Assembly (NCBI GenBank): GCA_009760855.2
Contig: WPIO01000074.1
Span: 1,747,001 to 1,811,000 of the forward strand
Source: Cristatella mucedo
Taxonomy: Eukaryota; Bryozoa; Phylactolaemata; Cristatellidae
Direction: 5' to 3'
Length of the DNA stretch: 64,000 bases
Shown: positions 11,449-22,232 of the stretch, piece after piece
Layout of the letters: each line of letters opens with the position of its first letter
Numbering within the stretch: the first letter of the stretch is position 1
Notes under the pieces: model-generated
Told to the model about the DNA's origin: nothing
The model's input: only the letters and a program-made list of their open reading frames with translations
Database searches by the model: none
Made by a program: the position numbers and the translations under genes

Positions 11449-12564
11449 AGGTATCAGACATGAGAAGGTTCACCTGTGGAGTCCCTCAAGGGTCTGTACT
11501 TGGCCCTTGCTTTTCTCCATTTATACGCAACCTCTGGGAAAAGTGATTAAGGCCCATGGAATAGGATATCACTTGTATGCTGACGATACTCAGTTGTATC
11601 TGTCATTTAAACCGTCGGAATCTGCTGCAGCAATTGAGAAACTGAATGCTTGCCTTGCCGATATTCGATCCTGGATGTCGGAAAACTTCCTGAAATTAAA
11701 TGACGATAAAACCGAACTGCTTCTCATTGGACACCCTAAGCGTGTGGCTGGATTAAAAGGCTTTGCTGTTCTAATAGGCGATGCTATTGTGCGACCTTCA
11801 CCACGTGCTCGTAATCTAGGTGTCGCGTTCGAAAGCTGCCTCAATTTCAAAGCTTCATTCAGAAGACTGCCTCTACAGCTAGCCATCACATCCGATCCCT
11901 ATCCAAGATTAGAAGCTGTCTCCCACAGTGGCTTGTAAAAAATTTAACTAGCTCTTTAGTTCTGTCTCGAATTGATTATTGTAATTCCCTTTTGGCTGGG
12001 CTACCAAAGAAAGCTATTATGCCACTACAGCGGACTATGAATATGGCTGCAAGGCTGGTCTTCAAGTGCCAGCGGTTTGAGCACGTGTCACCTTTGCTGA
12101 AAGATCTAGGATGGTTGCCGGTTGAGCAAAGGATACGGAGCAAAGTTCTTACGCTGACCCACAAGGCCCGCCATGGCTTGGCTCCTTCATACCTAGCTGA
12201 ACTGCTACATCAGTTTCAGCCTGTTCGCGCCCTCAGGTCCTGTGTGAACAATAAATTAGCTGTCCCATTCCTCCGCTTAAAGACAGTTGGCGACAGAAGC
12301 TTTAGCTCTGCAGATTCTAGACTGTGGAACTCGCTTCCACAATTCTTACGCAACGACATCTACTCTCCAACTGCCGACTATGGCACATCTTTTTCAGCGG
12401 TCCTGAACTGCTACTTCTATGCTACTCACTATCTCAACTGCTCTCCTGACTCTGCTATGCTTCCCACTTTCTCTTTGTTGCGCGAGACGAAGTCTGTTGG
12501 CTACCGAATGCGTACCGAAAGCCGCTTAGGCTGTAAGTTCGCTATACAAAACTCTCCTGCGTAA
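11449..12564 (+). pseudogene. LINE-1 reverse transcriptase C-terminal part, frameshifted
   Basis: This would encode the reverse transcriptase palm and the C-terminal region of a CR1/L2-group ORF2, which acts in target-primed reverse transcription. Visible motifs are the PQGSVLGP block near 11,481-11,505 in one frame, then the catalytic motif [11 protein letters not shown] in the next frame (about 11,573-11,605), then [16 protein letters not shown] third frame holds SRIDYCNSLLAGLPKK (from about 11,965), WLPVEQRIRSKVL and LWNSLPQFLRND, ending at a stop at 12,562-12,564. At least two frameshifts (near 11,510 and between about 11,870 and 11,944) and the missing 5' half make it non-functional. The endonuclease and ORF1 are absent. 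Clade assignment rests on motif resemblance, not on a tree. Confidence 0.88.
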
Positions 12565-12567
12565 TGC

Positions 12568-12592
12568 CCACATGGTCTTTATGACTTTGTGG
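12568..12592 (+). other. LINE-1 3' stem-loop
   Basis: CCACA-tg-GTC-tttat-GAC-tt-TGTGG has two symmetrical stems separated by a 2+2 internal loop, just upstream of the ACATT tail. Copy 2 has the same paired bases at 38,242-38,266 with changes confined to unpaired positions. This fits an RNA structure recognised by the element's reverse transcriptase. Confidence 0.65.
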
Positions 12593-12639
12593 AGTTACTG
12601 ACGGAGATACATTACATTAAATTACATTACATTTGCATC

Positions 12640-12927
12640 GGCTATTAACGGAACAAACGCAAGCGGCTAGAGGCAGTACACCTTCTGGCTAGCAAGCAGG
12701 GACTTTCGCCGAGTCTCTAGGTACCAGCGACTTCTCATCGACTTCTTCAAGCGGCATTATTGTTCCGACGGCTTTCAAAGCAGCAATGTGCTCTACTTGT
12801 AAAATGCCTTGAATTCTCGCCCTTGGAATCGTCGAAAGGCCTTACAGTTGGACGTCTTTGCGACGATTTCCGACGCCTGCAGATGGATTGTTATGAAACA
12901 GATACCGCCCTAAAGGTAAAACCAAAA
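12640..12927. other. Spacer between inverted LINE-1 copies
   Basis: Unique sequence of about 290 bases. No feature recognised. Confidence 0.5.
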
Positions 12928-13215
12928 TTGTAAGGTAATGTATCCCCGCCTGTAACTCTGCAAAGCCGTAAAGACTATGTGGGTGTTATGCAAGAGTGTT
13001 TTGAATAGCTCACTTGCAGCCTAAACAGCTTTTGATACGCCAACAGACTTCATCTCACGTAACAGAGAGAAGCTGGGAAGTAAGCAGAGTCAGGAGAGCA
13101 GTTGAGGTAGTGAGTAGCATGGAAGTAGCCACTCAGAATCACTGAAAAGGATGTGCCATAGTCGGCAGTAAGAGAGTAGTTGCCGTTACCTATGAAATTG
13201 TGCTGCTGTTGGCGT
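12928..13215 (-). mobile_element. Inverted LINE-1 3' end
   Basis: Read on the minus strand this matches the last 290 bases or so of LINE-1 copy 1. It has the GTAACTC...TGTGGG stem-loop region, the stretch corresponding to AGAGAGAAGCTGGGAAG, and GTGCCATAGTCGGCAG. It begins at the tail side near 12,928 (TAAGGTAATGTATCC). The far edge near 13,215 is blurred by divergence. It has no open frame of its own. Confidence 0.8.
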
Positions 13216-13284
13216 AGCACCTAATACGCAGCCGTAGCTGTTGCAAACTATTTTCACCAATGTTTCTCCTGTTAAATACCCAGC

Positions 13285-13388
13285 GGCTATTCGGGCGTCG
13301 CCAGGCGGCGTCTTGTCAACAGACCACTAATAAAAGTGGCTATTCGGTCGTCGCCAGGCGGCGTCTTGTCTGTAGACCACTAATAAAC
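13285..13388. repeat. 53-bp tandem duplication
   Basis: GGCTATTCGG(G/T)CGTCGCCAG begins at 13,285 and again at 13,338. Both copies end with AGACCACTAATAAA. The intervening bases differ slightly (CAAC versus TGTAG-type), so the duplication is not brand new. Confidence 0.9.
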
Positions 13389-13468
13389 CAGTCGATACTG
13401 TAGCCGATGCTGTAGCCAATAGCCGTTAGGGTCAATGTCCTGGGCACTCGGCAAATCGTTGACACCGC

Positions 13469-14110
13469 ATAATAATAATAATAAAAATAATACATATGAT
13501 AATGAGCCCTCGGATTACTCAATATCTTTCTATATGCTGTGAAATTGCGGCAAAGAAAACCCGATCGAATGGTAAGTGGTATCGTGCTTCGTAAACAACA
13601 AGAATAACATTGTTAGGGGTAACATGTACAGGGTCAGCATGCAAGTGTGGTTGATGGCAGTGAATAGCGTTTCAGCACCTATTAGTATCCGTCACGGTGT
13701 CAGCACGCATAAACTCATAAGGACAAATCACTAGGACCCACTAAGATCTGTCATAAACAGGCGTGCTTTTAAGTTATTTTTAAATTTCGTCAACTCAGGG
13801 GATATCGGGACGCAAGTCGTGAGTTCCAGGTTTGAGAGCATACGAACTAAATGCATGGTCTCTAAAGGATTTGAGGTTTGTGCGAGGGATAGGAAAAACG
13901 CTAGTTTCCGAAAAACGTGTGGTACGATTCTTGGTCTGGTGGGGAGTAGATGTAAAAGACACGCTGGAACCAAGGAATAAGGTTACCTAAAACTGAGCGA
14001 CAGAACCTTGAAGTTGATCCGTTGCTTGACTGGTAGCCACTGCAGGTCAACGAGAAGTGGTGGGATGTGACAACTTCGAAGCTCAGGACAGAAAAGCCCT
14101 GTTTTCTGCC
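13469..14110 (-). mobile_element. LINE-2 (CR1/L2 group) 3' part, longest copy
   Basis: On the minus strand this holds the C-terminal coding end of a LINE, a roughly 230-base 3' untranslated region, a degenerate stem-loop and an (ATT)n tail at 13,469. It shares its untranslated region with copies at 4,003, 23,975, 36,085, 54,161, 63,521 and 63,757, which identifies those as the same family. The coding part differs from LINE-1, so this is a separate family within the same broad group. Confidence 0.85.
13735..14100 (-). pseudogene. LINE-2 ORF2 C-terminus, broken
   Basis: The minus strand reads LLVDLQWLPVKQRINFKVL near 14,080-14,010, then hits a stop. A further in-phase block reads LKSFRDHAFSSYA, and after a frameshift ELTKFKNNLKARLFMTDL follows near 13,800-13,745. 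These are the standard C-terminal landmarks of CR1/L2-group ORF2 proteins (the LHWLPVKQRI, FSxxAPxLWNSLP and FKxxLKTHLF blocks). Internal stops and shifts make it a pseudogene. Only the region after the reverse transcriptase catalytic core is present. Confidence 0.85.
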
Positions 14111-14239
14111 TAATTAAGGTCTAATGTAATCTTTCAGTTTGTAGGAGATTCGAACTGCAATATCGCTCAAATTTTGGCTTCCTACTTGCTATACACAGTA
14201 AGCATTCATGGGACAGAAAAAGAATTTCTCTCCGGCCGC

Positions 14240-14372
14240 ACGTTTGACCCAGTGGTTTAGGTGCTCGCCTTTACCGAGGTCTGGCCGAGGTCGTGGGCTC
14301 AAGCCCCGTGGCATATTTGAAGCGCTGAATAGGAATTAATTTCTTTTTGGGTGCAACGCAAATCAAATATAC
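14240..14372 (+). mobile_element. SINE-B copy, shared by both duplication copies
   Basis: The head GTGGTTTAGGTGCTCGCC, B-box region GTGGGCTCAAGCCCC and tail AAGCGCTGAATAGGAATTAA match the SINE-B family. The orthologous copy at 39,364 lies in the same flanking sequence, so insertion preceded the duplication. Confidence 0.8.
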
Positions 14373-14802
14373 TATATTTTATTACCTCACTTAACCGTAG
14401 AATGAAAAGTTTCCTCCATATCCTTATCGCTCATTACCTCAAACTGTGTGAATCGCAAACTCCGAGCTCACTGTACCATAGACATACGCTCCCCTGGAAC
14501 GTATCTATGATTTTGCCGATCAAGTCGCCTCCTATTCCTTTCTTCAAAGCCCTACAGTAGGCGTGGCTTGAACCTCGTCTCTGATTGGTCACTTTCTATA
14601 TCTCGGACAAATAAGTAGAACCGGGTTCAGGTACTGAGTATTTGCCAAGTCTTCTGTACGTCCGGACCGCTCCCATGGTATTAGTGACGTAAACACCGAA
14701 GACTCGAGTAGGTAGGAAGCAGGTGGGAACGAGACTCGCTGTCTAATCCAGGCTAAGCACTTCCAGAGATACAGGCTGCTGTGCGTGCAGGGCATTGAAC
14801 TG

Positions 14803-14985
14803 GTGAGCCGTGATGGCACACTAGGTAAGGCGGTTGCTTTCACAACCTCGGTTCCGAGGTCGTGGGTTCGAATCCTGCGGTGAGCGATCCTTTATCGCCA
14901 CTGCAAGCGGTGGTGATAGCCATAAAAAGCTATTCTGTCGCTATACAAAAAGAGGCTGTTTAATCAGCTAGGATTTATTTATTCA
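14803..14985 (+). mobile_element. SINE-A, best-preserved copy; absent from copy B
   Basis: Intact tRNA-like head: A-box-like TAGGTAAGGCGG at 14,822-14,833 and canonical B box GGTTCGAATCC at 14,865-14,875. Then come the body GATCCTTTATCGCCACTGCA and the tail CGCTATACAAAAAGAGGCTG, TTTAATCAGCTAGG. At the matching place in copy B (about 39,917) the flank runs straight from GGGCATTGAACT into CGAGCTT-type sequence, so B is an empty site and this insertion followed the duplication. Confidence 0.88.
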
Positions 14986-16280
14986 CTCGAGCTTTGTTAG
15001 CTGTCTCTCACCGTCTGATTCAGCCATACGTCAGCATAGCGCCGCGGGTTCTCCCGCTTGTAAAAGAAAGTATAGCTATGTTAATGTATCAATGATAGCC
15101 ATATTGCCAGTTCGGTCAGTTGTGAAAGTTCGTGCGCTTTACAAGGTCCACTTTGAAAGCCGACGATGGTAAAAGCTTAATTTATTAGGCGGGATTCGTA
15201 ACGCATCTCTCGGTCTCAGACATTCATTCTGCTTCGCTTAATCCAATTGCACGCCAGGAGCGGCAGCGGCAAGTCTTCAAGCGGCGGCAGAGGCTGCAGC
15301 AGATGGGATGTGCCCGGATGATGCTGGCGAGGGTGCGAGTAGGTCCTCGTGAACGAACGTCGCTACGCCCATTATGTTCGCCTGTATTCCATTTCGTACT
15401 TCCTTGCCGAAATCCTGCCAGCGTTGGAAGAAACTGCCGACCGTACTTTTACTGCGTATGCAGCGAAGCTCCGAAGATTGCTGAATTCGAATTTCCACCA
15501 GCAGTCTCATTCCTCCACTATTTGAAATAGAGAAGCAGGTTACTGATGAGGGTTAAGAGTTCCTCAGACGACCAACGTTTAGTCCAGATACGACGGGAGC
15601 GACGGCTGATGTGATGGCTGGCGATGTTCGGCTCGTGATCTAGAGCAGGCGTCTCGTCTTATCAAGCTCACTATGTCCGCATTTTCAGCTATCATTATGT
15701 GATGTCCGTGTATCGCATAACTCGCCATCTATATATTGTTAACAAATTTCTTTAGTCATTATTGCATCAGAAACTGTATTTACGTGATCTGTGCAGAGAT
15801 GAAGAAGCCATGCTGATGCTTTCTCCGACGAATGATTGCACAAGCAGCAGGTGCCAGGCGCTTAAGTCCACCGCTTGTTGTCATTGCGTTCGCTTCGCGG
15901 CCACATTACGACCGCGCCGAAACCGCTTCACCTTTGACCCGCTTCTTGCCCGGGCCCGTTTTCGCAGTCGTTAAGAGCTATTAGCACCTGTAGGATGACC
16001 GGAAGTACCCGGCCTGAATGCTTGGCTTCAATTCAATGCGCGAAAGAATGCTGCGTTTAATCGAGAAAGAAGAAGCGGAGCAGGAAGCTGCCCCGGCGAT
16101 CTATCTCACGGGTGATACTTTTTTCGTTGTCGTAGCGTTGCCGCCCTATGCCGTACCCAAACCGCTTCACATTTTAACCCCTCGTCCGTGCTCTTTGGCT
16201 CAGTTGGTGAGTGCTAATCGCACCAGCTAAGCACCGCTAAATCGACCAGATTTACCCCGCCCAACTGTTTAGCCTCAGTC

Positions 16281-16612
<332 letters not shown>

Positions 16613-16929
16613 CGAGGTCTCGCTGTGTCGCTCAGTTACTTTCAGCAGATTCCCATGGTGCAGCACATCAAGATTTCGTTCCAAAGGGCAGAGCCTTAAC
16701 CTTTTTTAAACGGCGGATTACACCTCAAAGCTGTTGGTTTTTTTGTCCTGATGCAGAGCACCCGCACTTCTCGTCACACAGTTAATAGCTAGGGATGCCT
16801 AAAAGAGTCACATACTTTCGACCTGAGTATTCGCAATTGATTTTCAGAACAGTGCTGTCAATTACTCTACCAATGCATCCATTTTCTTAGAGGAGGGTTG
16901 ATATGACGTCCAGCTTCGTACTCGTACAT

Positions 16930-17093
16930 CGTGATTGCCCAGTAGGTGAGTCAATTGCTCCTCACGAACTAGGTCCCGAGGTAGTGGGTTCGAATCTGGC
17001 GGTAGGTGGTTCTTTTCCACCACTACCACTAGTGGCGGTGGCCTTCAAGGCTCTTCTATCGCTGTTCAAAGATGGCCGTTAAATCAGCTAGTG
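16930..17093 (+). mobile_element. SINE-A copy shared with copy B
   Basis: B box GGTTCGAATCT, body with ACCACTAGTGGCGGTGGCC and a degenerate tail ending AAATCAGCTAG. The copy at 41,933-42,094 has the same flank (GACGTCCAGCTTCGTACT versus GACGCCCAGCTTCGTACT), so they descend from one insertion older than the duplication. Confidence 0.8.
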
Positions 17094-19477
17094 TTATATA
17101 ATATTGATACTTTTTATAACACTTGCACTTAGCTTAAACGAGACTTAAAGCTCGGGGCTTAAACACTAGCTTCCAACATGAGTTTCGTTAGCCAAAAGCC
17201 CTGCGGGCAGTTGCAGTTCTACGTCTCCCTGCACACGACGTCAATCTCCGAGTTAACTGAGCTCTGCACCATCGGCGAAGTAGCGTGGCGTTAGCTTTTA
17301 CGAGGCAGCTTGGATCTTCTCTTCCACGCAAGGCTTGAGACTGTCATTGGATCGGGGCAAAAGTAGCCTCTTTGGCTTTTCACTACTCGGCTCCAGCCAT
17401 TTCTCCGGCCGTACGAGTTCCCAACGAGCGGAGAATTCGGGGCCGTCCGAACAACTGCCATTGTGCCGCTGAAATTGGCAGATTCGCAATCAGCGTCCGT
17501 AAAATATCATCCATAAATGTCGAGGAGAGACATCTGGTACGTGTTCTCTTCGATGCTGGGCCGCTGGGAGCTGCTTCCTGGCTGCGACCAATCGGCGAGC
17601 GGCCGAGGAGCACGTTCAGATCACGTGGCGTGTCTCTCATAAGAACCTAGAAGGCAGCCAGAAGCCGCAGCGCGCTTGTCGCCAATGAGCCGCCGCCGGG
17701 TAGCGCTCCTCCTCGACCATCGTTTCGCTCCCTCATGTCTCTCGAAGTGCCGTCTGCGATCTTGCTACGAACCGCCGGGCAATGTAAAAGCTTTGCTAAG
17801 TAATGGCAGCGCCGTGGAGGCTGCCAAGCAGCTCTCCCCTGTCTAATGGTCAACTGGTCGCCAGATGATCGGAATGTGCTATAGCACATGGCTTTACCAG
17901 GTGGTTAGACCACAGGACACCTCGAGTTTACCACAGAGTGGCCATTTTCTAAGCGAGCTGCGGAAACGTTTCGCCAAGTGGGTTCCACTTCGGCACAGCG
18001 TGCCAACGAACGAGAAGAGACGCGAAGAGCGGTAGGGGGCAGTCGAGTGTGTTATATCTATGGGTTGAGCTGCTTTAAGGCCCCATCTGACGCATTAAAA
18101 GCAGTTGCAATACTATCCATTCCCCTTGCGTCTTGTTGATACTTTGCCGATGGGACTTTGCCAACTTTATTGTGAAGGACTCGATTTGAAGCCGATAGCA
18201 TGGTTGACGTCACGTTTGTATTTAATTAGCTTTAGTATACACTTTTATATAGAATCGCTCAGCATTTAAAAATCGACCGCCATCAGGTTGTCACTACGAG
18301 ATGTAAATCAGTCTTTGGACTTCTGTAGACAAGTAGGTCTTTACTCAGCCCTTCGTATATGGCTTTCCAGACTACTATTGAGTACTGCATTATCTAACCG
18401 TAATTGGTTATTGTATCATCGTCACTTTCGAAGGCATCGTCCAGCTGATGGTGGTGTTGGTCATAATTTTGAATTTTGAATGGTAGTAGCCATGTCGTAC
18501 CTTCGCTTTAATCGCTCTGCGAGACGATCGGGCAATCGTACCTCTGCACGTAGGCGGTACTTGAAGCGGTAAATTCAGTCAGCACATTAACTATTCAAGC
18601 ACTCACAGCCACTGTCCTGTCCCGTAAATTAGCAGCCCCACCACCGCCCACCACCCGGTAGGATTTGCATCGTCTATCGCTGAAATGACTTACCACCTAG
18701 CTCTCATTTCTATGCATGGGATAGCTATATATAATTTAATAATTTTCGATTTGACAGTAGAAAAAATTGAGTGATATTTGAATGTAGAAAAAATTCGTGC
18801 CGAGATTTGCCCACAAATTGGATCATCGATGAGGGTAACTTTCAAACTGAAAACACAGTAGTAATATGATTTGAAGTAAACCGTCAGTCACATGTATTCA
18901 GACCTTTTGAGCAACGGCACATCACATAACATATTTCCTATACCAAATTTTAAACGTAAGTATATCTCTTCCCGTGCGACACTGCAGTGCATTTCTGCAT
19001 TTCCTGCTATCATGGAAGTTTATTGCGAAAATCGAAATCAGAATTAAATCTCTTCAGTGCTTTTAAGCAGAGCTGAGATGTCATTTAAAATTTTGGATCG
19101 CACTTTTCCCAACTGCATAAGGTAAATTAAGCTGTTCTGACAGTCACAAGCGTGCAACTCAAAAAAGCTACGAATAACTAAATCAATTTACTACCATTCA
19201 AAATGCATGGACGCGATTTATGTTCTTCTAATCTTAAGCCGGTCGAAGCTACAGTTACGCCCTGTAGTAATATGGGCGAGTGAATCTCCCCAGTGTGGTC
19301 ACGCTGAGATCCCTAGTCAAAGTGGAAGACCCGTAAGAGTCCGACGATTCGTTCAACGGCAGGTTCGAAGAGTTCAACGGCAGGTTCGATGAGTAAGTCG
19401 GCAGTTTCAAAGAGTTCAACAGCAGTTGAACTGCTGCGTCGCTCAATCAAAGCACATCAAGTAGGTAATCTAAGAAA
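17094..19477. other. About 2.4 kb largely missing from copy B
   Basis: No supported gene. Copy B has only about 450 bases (42,110-42,560) between the same flanks, so this is an insertion in A or a deletion in B. 17,300-18,000 is GC-richer, with opposing short frames. 19,347-19,430 holds a short imperfect tandem of the motif TTCAACGGCAGGTTCGA. Confidence 0.5.
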
Positions 19478-19640
19478 GTAACAGCTAGTTTAACAGCCAC
19501 TTTTGGATAGCAGAACAAGGGTCTTTACGACTATCACCACTGCACGCAGCTGCGATACAGATTCCTCCTCGGCAGGATTTCAACCCCACGTCATCGATTT
19601 CAAGATTGTACAAAGCTACCACCTTACCTACCACCAGCCA
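19478..19640 (-). mobile_element. SINE-A copy, inverted
   Basis: The minus strand reads TAGGTAAGGTGGTAGCTTTG, then GTGGGGTTGAAATCCTGCC (B-box region), then the GTGGTGATAGTCGTAAAGAC body and a tail ending TTAAACTAGCTG. It sits at the right edge of the segment missing from copy B. Confidence 0.75.
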
Positions 19641-20167
19641 GGAAAACTTTACTGCAAGCATTAGTCCAAGTCATTAACCGTACAACGTTCGCACTTTCTT
19701 CGATGGATTACCCGTCGGCCATGGCTACTCAAACATGAGTCGCTTAAAAGCGTTCCTGCACAGCCGAATCTTGCCACTAAATTTCGAGCCACAAGCTACA
19801 CCGCCCGAAATCGTTAAACTCACTAACCATTATTTGAAGACACAGATTTAATTCGAGCAGGCGCTATAAATATATACGATTACAGCTATTGTTGCTCTTT
19901 GAGGGTTAACAAGGGCCTGTTATGCTTTCTGGTTTACGTGTTGGCAGCAGACAATCCATGCAATGAGATAAACTAAGCGATGGCCGTAAAATTTCCAAAT
20001 TCGACCGCCCACAGAAGACCTGTCTGCGAATCATGTGTGTGTGTTTATGCATGATAGCTCAAGATATCGTCGAACGTCGTTGGCCTGGGTGACTCATGGG
20101 ACAGAGTAACGACAAAGTAAAGGTCGATCGTGAGTCTTCTCGTACGGCAGTTCGGCTTTCGTGGCTG

Positions 20168-20281
20168 CAAATTGTTTGCTAGTGCAGGTACGTTTATTGC
20201 ATACATTGTATATATTTACTATATCAAATTGTTTGCTAGTGCAGGTACATTTATTGCATACATTTTATATATTTATTATAT
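20168..20281. repeat. 57-bp tandem duplication, copy A only
   Basis: CAAATTGTTTGCTAGTGCAG begins at 20,168 and again at 20,225. Copy B has this segment once, at about 43,096. The duplication therefore arose in copy A after the large duplication. Confidence 0.92.
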
Positions 20282-20699
20282 CCATTGTGCAGGTACATTT
20301 ATCCTTGAAGATGAAAAAGGTCTAACCAGGAATGACTGATGTCATTCGTTGAAAACTAAAAGCTGTAAGTTAGATGCGGTAAGTCGCAACATAGACATTC
20401 AAATACATGTGGTAGAATTTTATCTAATCTACACATTTACTAGCTTAAAAAAGTATACAAAAACAAAGTGTGACGCTTCGTTATGAAGCAGGAGATATTA
20501 TAGACAACGATTGAAGGCATATGGTCTTCCAAAAGAATGTCTTGTTGATCGTCCTAATAAGTAGGATCCACAGGCTGTGGTGACGACATAGACGATATCG
20601 GTGCAGAGCTGGTGACAGTATTTTTCGAGATACAGTCACGATTCTGATAGGGCGAGTCGTCCGTTCATAGCAGATCAAGTATGTAGTCTAAAAAAAATA

Positions 20700-20868
20700 C
20701 AAGCTGACTAAGCAGACTCTTCCTTATAGCGACAGAATAGCATTTACGGACATCCCTGCTTGCTGCTTTAGATAGAGGATCGCCAACGGCAGAATTCAAA
20801 CCCACGATCTGAGTTCCAGGGTCGCGTGCAAAGCCAATGCATTACCTAGCGTGCCATCGTGGCTCACA
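20700..20868 (-). mobile_element. SINE-A copy, inverted, shared with copy B
   Basis: The minus strand starts GTGAGCCACGATGGCACGCT, with B-box-like GGGTTTGAATTCTGCC and a tail TCGCTATAAGGAAGAGTCTG. The counterpart at 43,565-43,736 is very similar and has the same flanks. Confidence 0.82.
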
Positions 20869-22067
20869 GCATCTTCTAAATCCGGCAGATCAGCCAGTGC
20901 ATCTGTCAGTGCATCCGGCACGTTGAACGCTGGCGCACCGACTCTTTCGTGCTCCAGTCCCCACGGCGGCTACGAATAGGGAGGATAAGAGAGGTGCAAT
21001 GCTGGCACGCATGAGCATCCAAGGCAGCGGAAACTGTTGTCAACTCAATAAAAGGACGCACCGATGGCTGACTCGCTGGTCTGAGCACTTTTTCTGGTTC
21101 CAAAATGTTTGGAACACCTGCTTGGTCGATAATGTTGCAATCCAAGCTGCTGGTGGCATCTAGGGTGAGGTAGAACAATGGGTGAGACACTGCGATGCTC
21201 AGCAGTAGTCAAGCCGAAGTTCAAGGCCGTGAGCTTTTTCCTGCGGTAGCTCGTTAACACCAGGAGGTCAAATAGTATGTAACACTACCCGTACGTTGCT
21301 CTCTTGCCTAAAAAGGTACCAAGAAGTTTGCAAAGCGCCTCCGGTCGTGACGGGCCGCCTACCGCTATTACCTGGGATCGCGCTGAAAGATGACACGATT
21401 TTTCCATCTGCGATCAGGCAGCGATTGGGCAGCTCCGAGTGGATCCGCAACTCCAACGGTCCATAGTTGAGTGTGATCCGCTCTGCCGCTAGAGTAATTC
21501 TACCATACTGGCTACCGCTCACAAGTTGACGGCCGCTGCTATGGCTCGGCGGCTCTGAGCAGTCGGCCGCAGCTCCTCCGACAGCGACTGCGACTTCATC
21601 GACGAAACCACTGGCGGCTAAAAGTGCAGCGAAGTTCGATCGTTGAGCTCACGGTCTTTGTAATGTAGAGGCGCACTCTAGCGATTAAGAAGCAGATAAG
21701 CAGGGGTAGGTAAGGGCACCGCAGGAATCGAGCGACAAGACCCGACAGACTATACTCTCCCGTAGAACGTAATACGTGTGCACCCACCTAGAATTTCCTT
21801 GATGGGACTAGGCAGAGTGGCGGGAGGAGTAAATCTGAAGACCTATTTAATTATATTTTTTATTAAGCCTACCGCGGATGGCAAAGAGATATAGTCGAGC
21901 GATACGGATATTAAAGTTATGAACTTTAAACAGTTTACAAGGTTTCGTCCGATCTCGAAAGCTGCTCATTGGAGGGGCGTGCGGACGCGAGGACTAGAGG
22001 TCATTAAGAAAATGTCCATTAAGAAAAATTGCAGCAGAGGGGAGCACCGAGCTCAACGGCGATTGTA

Positions 22068-22232
22068 AACGTCGTCGTAGCCCAGGAGAAAAGGTGGTCA
22101 TTTTTCGCGACCGGGGTCGTGGCTTCAAATCCTGCACTTTGGAAAATATTTGTTGCCCGCTACAAGCGGTCGTGACAGGCATCGAGGCTTTTCTGCAGCG
22201 ATAGAGATGAGGCAGTTACATTGGCCAATATA
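22068..22232 (+). mobile_element. SINE-A copy, diverged, shared with copy B
   Basis: Carries CGTGGCTTCAAATCCTGC as the B-box region, then GCCCGCTACAAGCGGTCGTG and a degenerate tail. The counterpart is at 44,930-45,100. Both are more decayed than the 14,803 copy, which fits an older insertion. Confidence 0.65.

Larger units (their letters stand above)
11445..12639 (+). mobile_element. LINE-1 copy 1 (CR1/L2 group), 5' truncated
   Basis: A 5'-truncated non-LTR retrotransposon that starts inside the reverse transcriptase region. It keeps the C-terminal coding part, a short 3' untranslated region and a tail of ACATT repeats. The 8-mer TTTGCATC occurs just before the element (11,437-11,444) and directly after the tail (12,632-12,639), which makes it a candidate target-site duplication. 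A stem-loop (CCACA, GTC / GAC, TGTGG) lies at 12,568-12,592. It sits about 60 bases beyond the GAGT array and faces an inverted copy of its own 3' end at 12,928. Confidence 0.9.

Noticed and set aside
14803-14985. tRNA gene
   Set aside because: Good A- and B-box-like segments, but no complete cloverleaf. The same head occurs with a constant unrelated tail in many copies, so it is a SINE.
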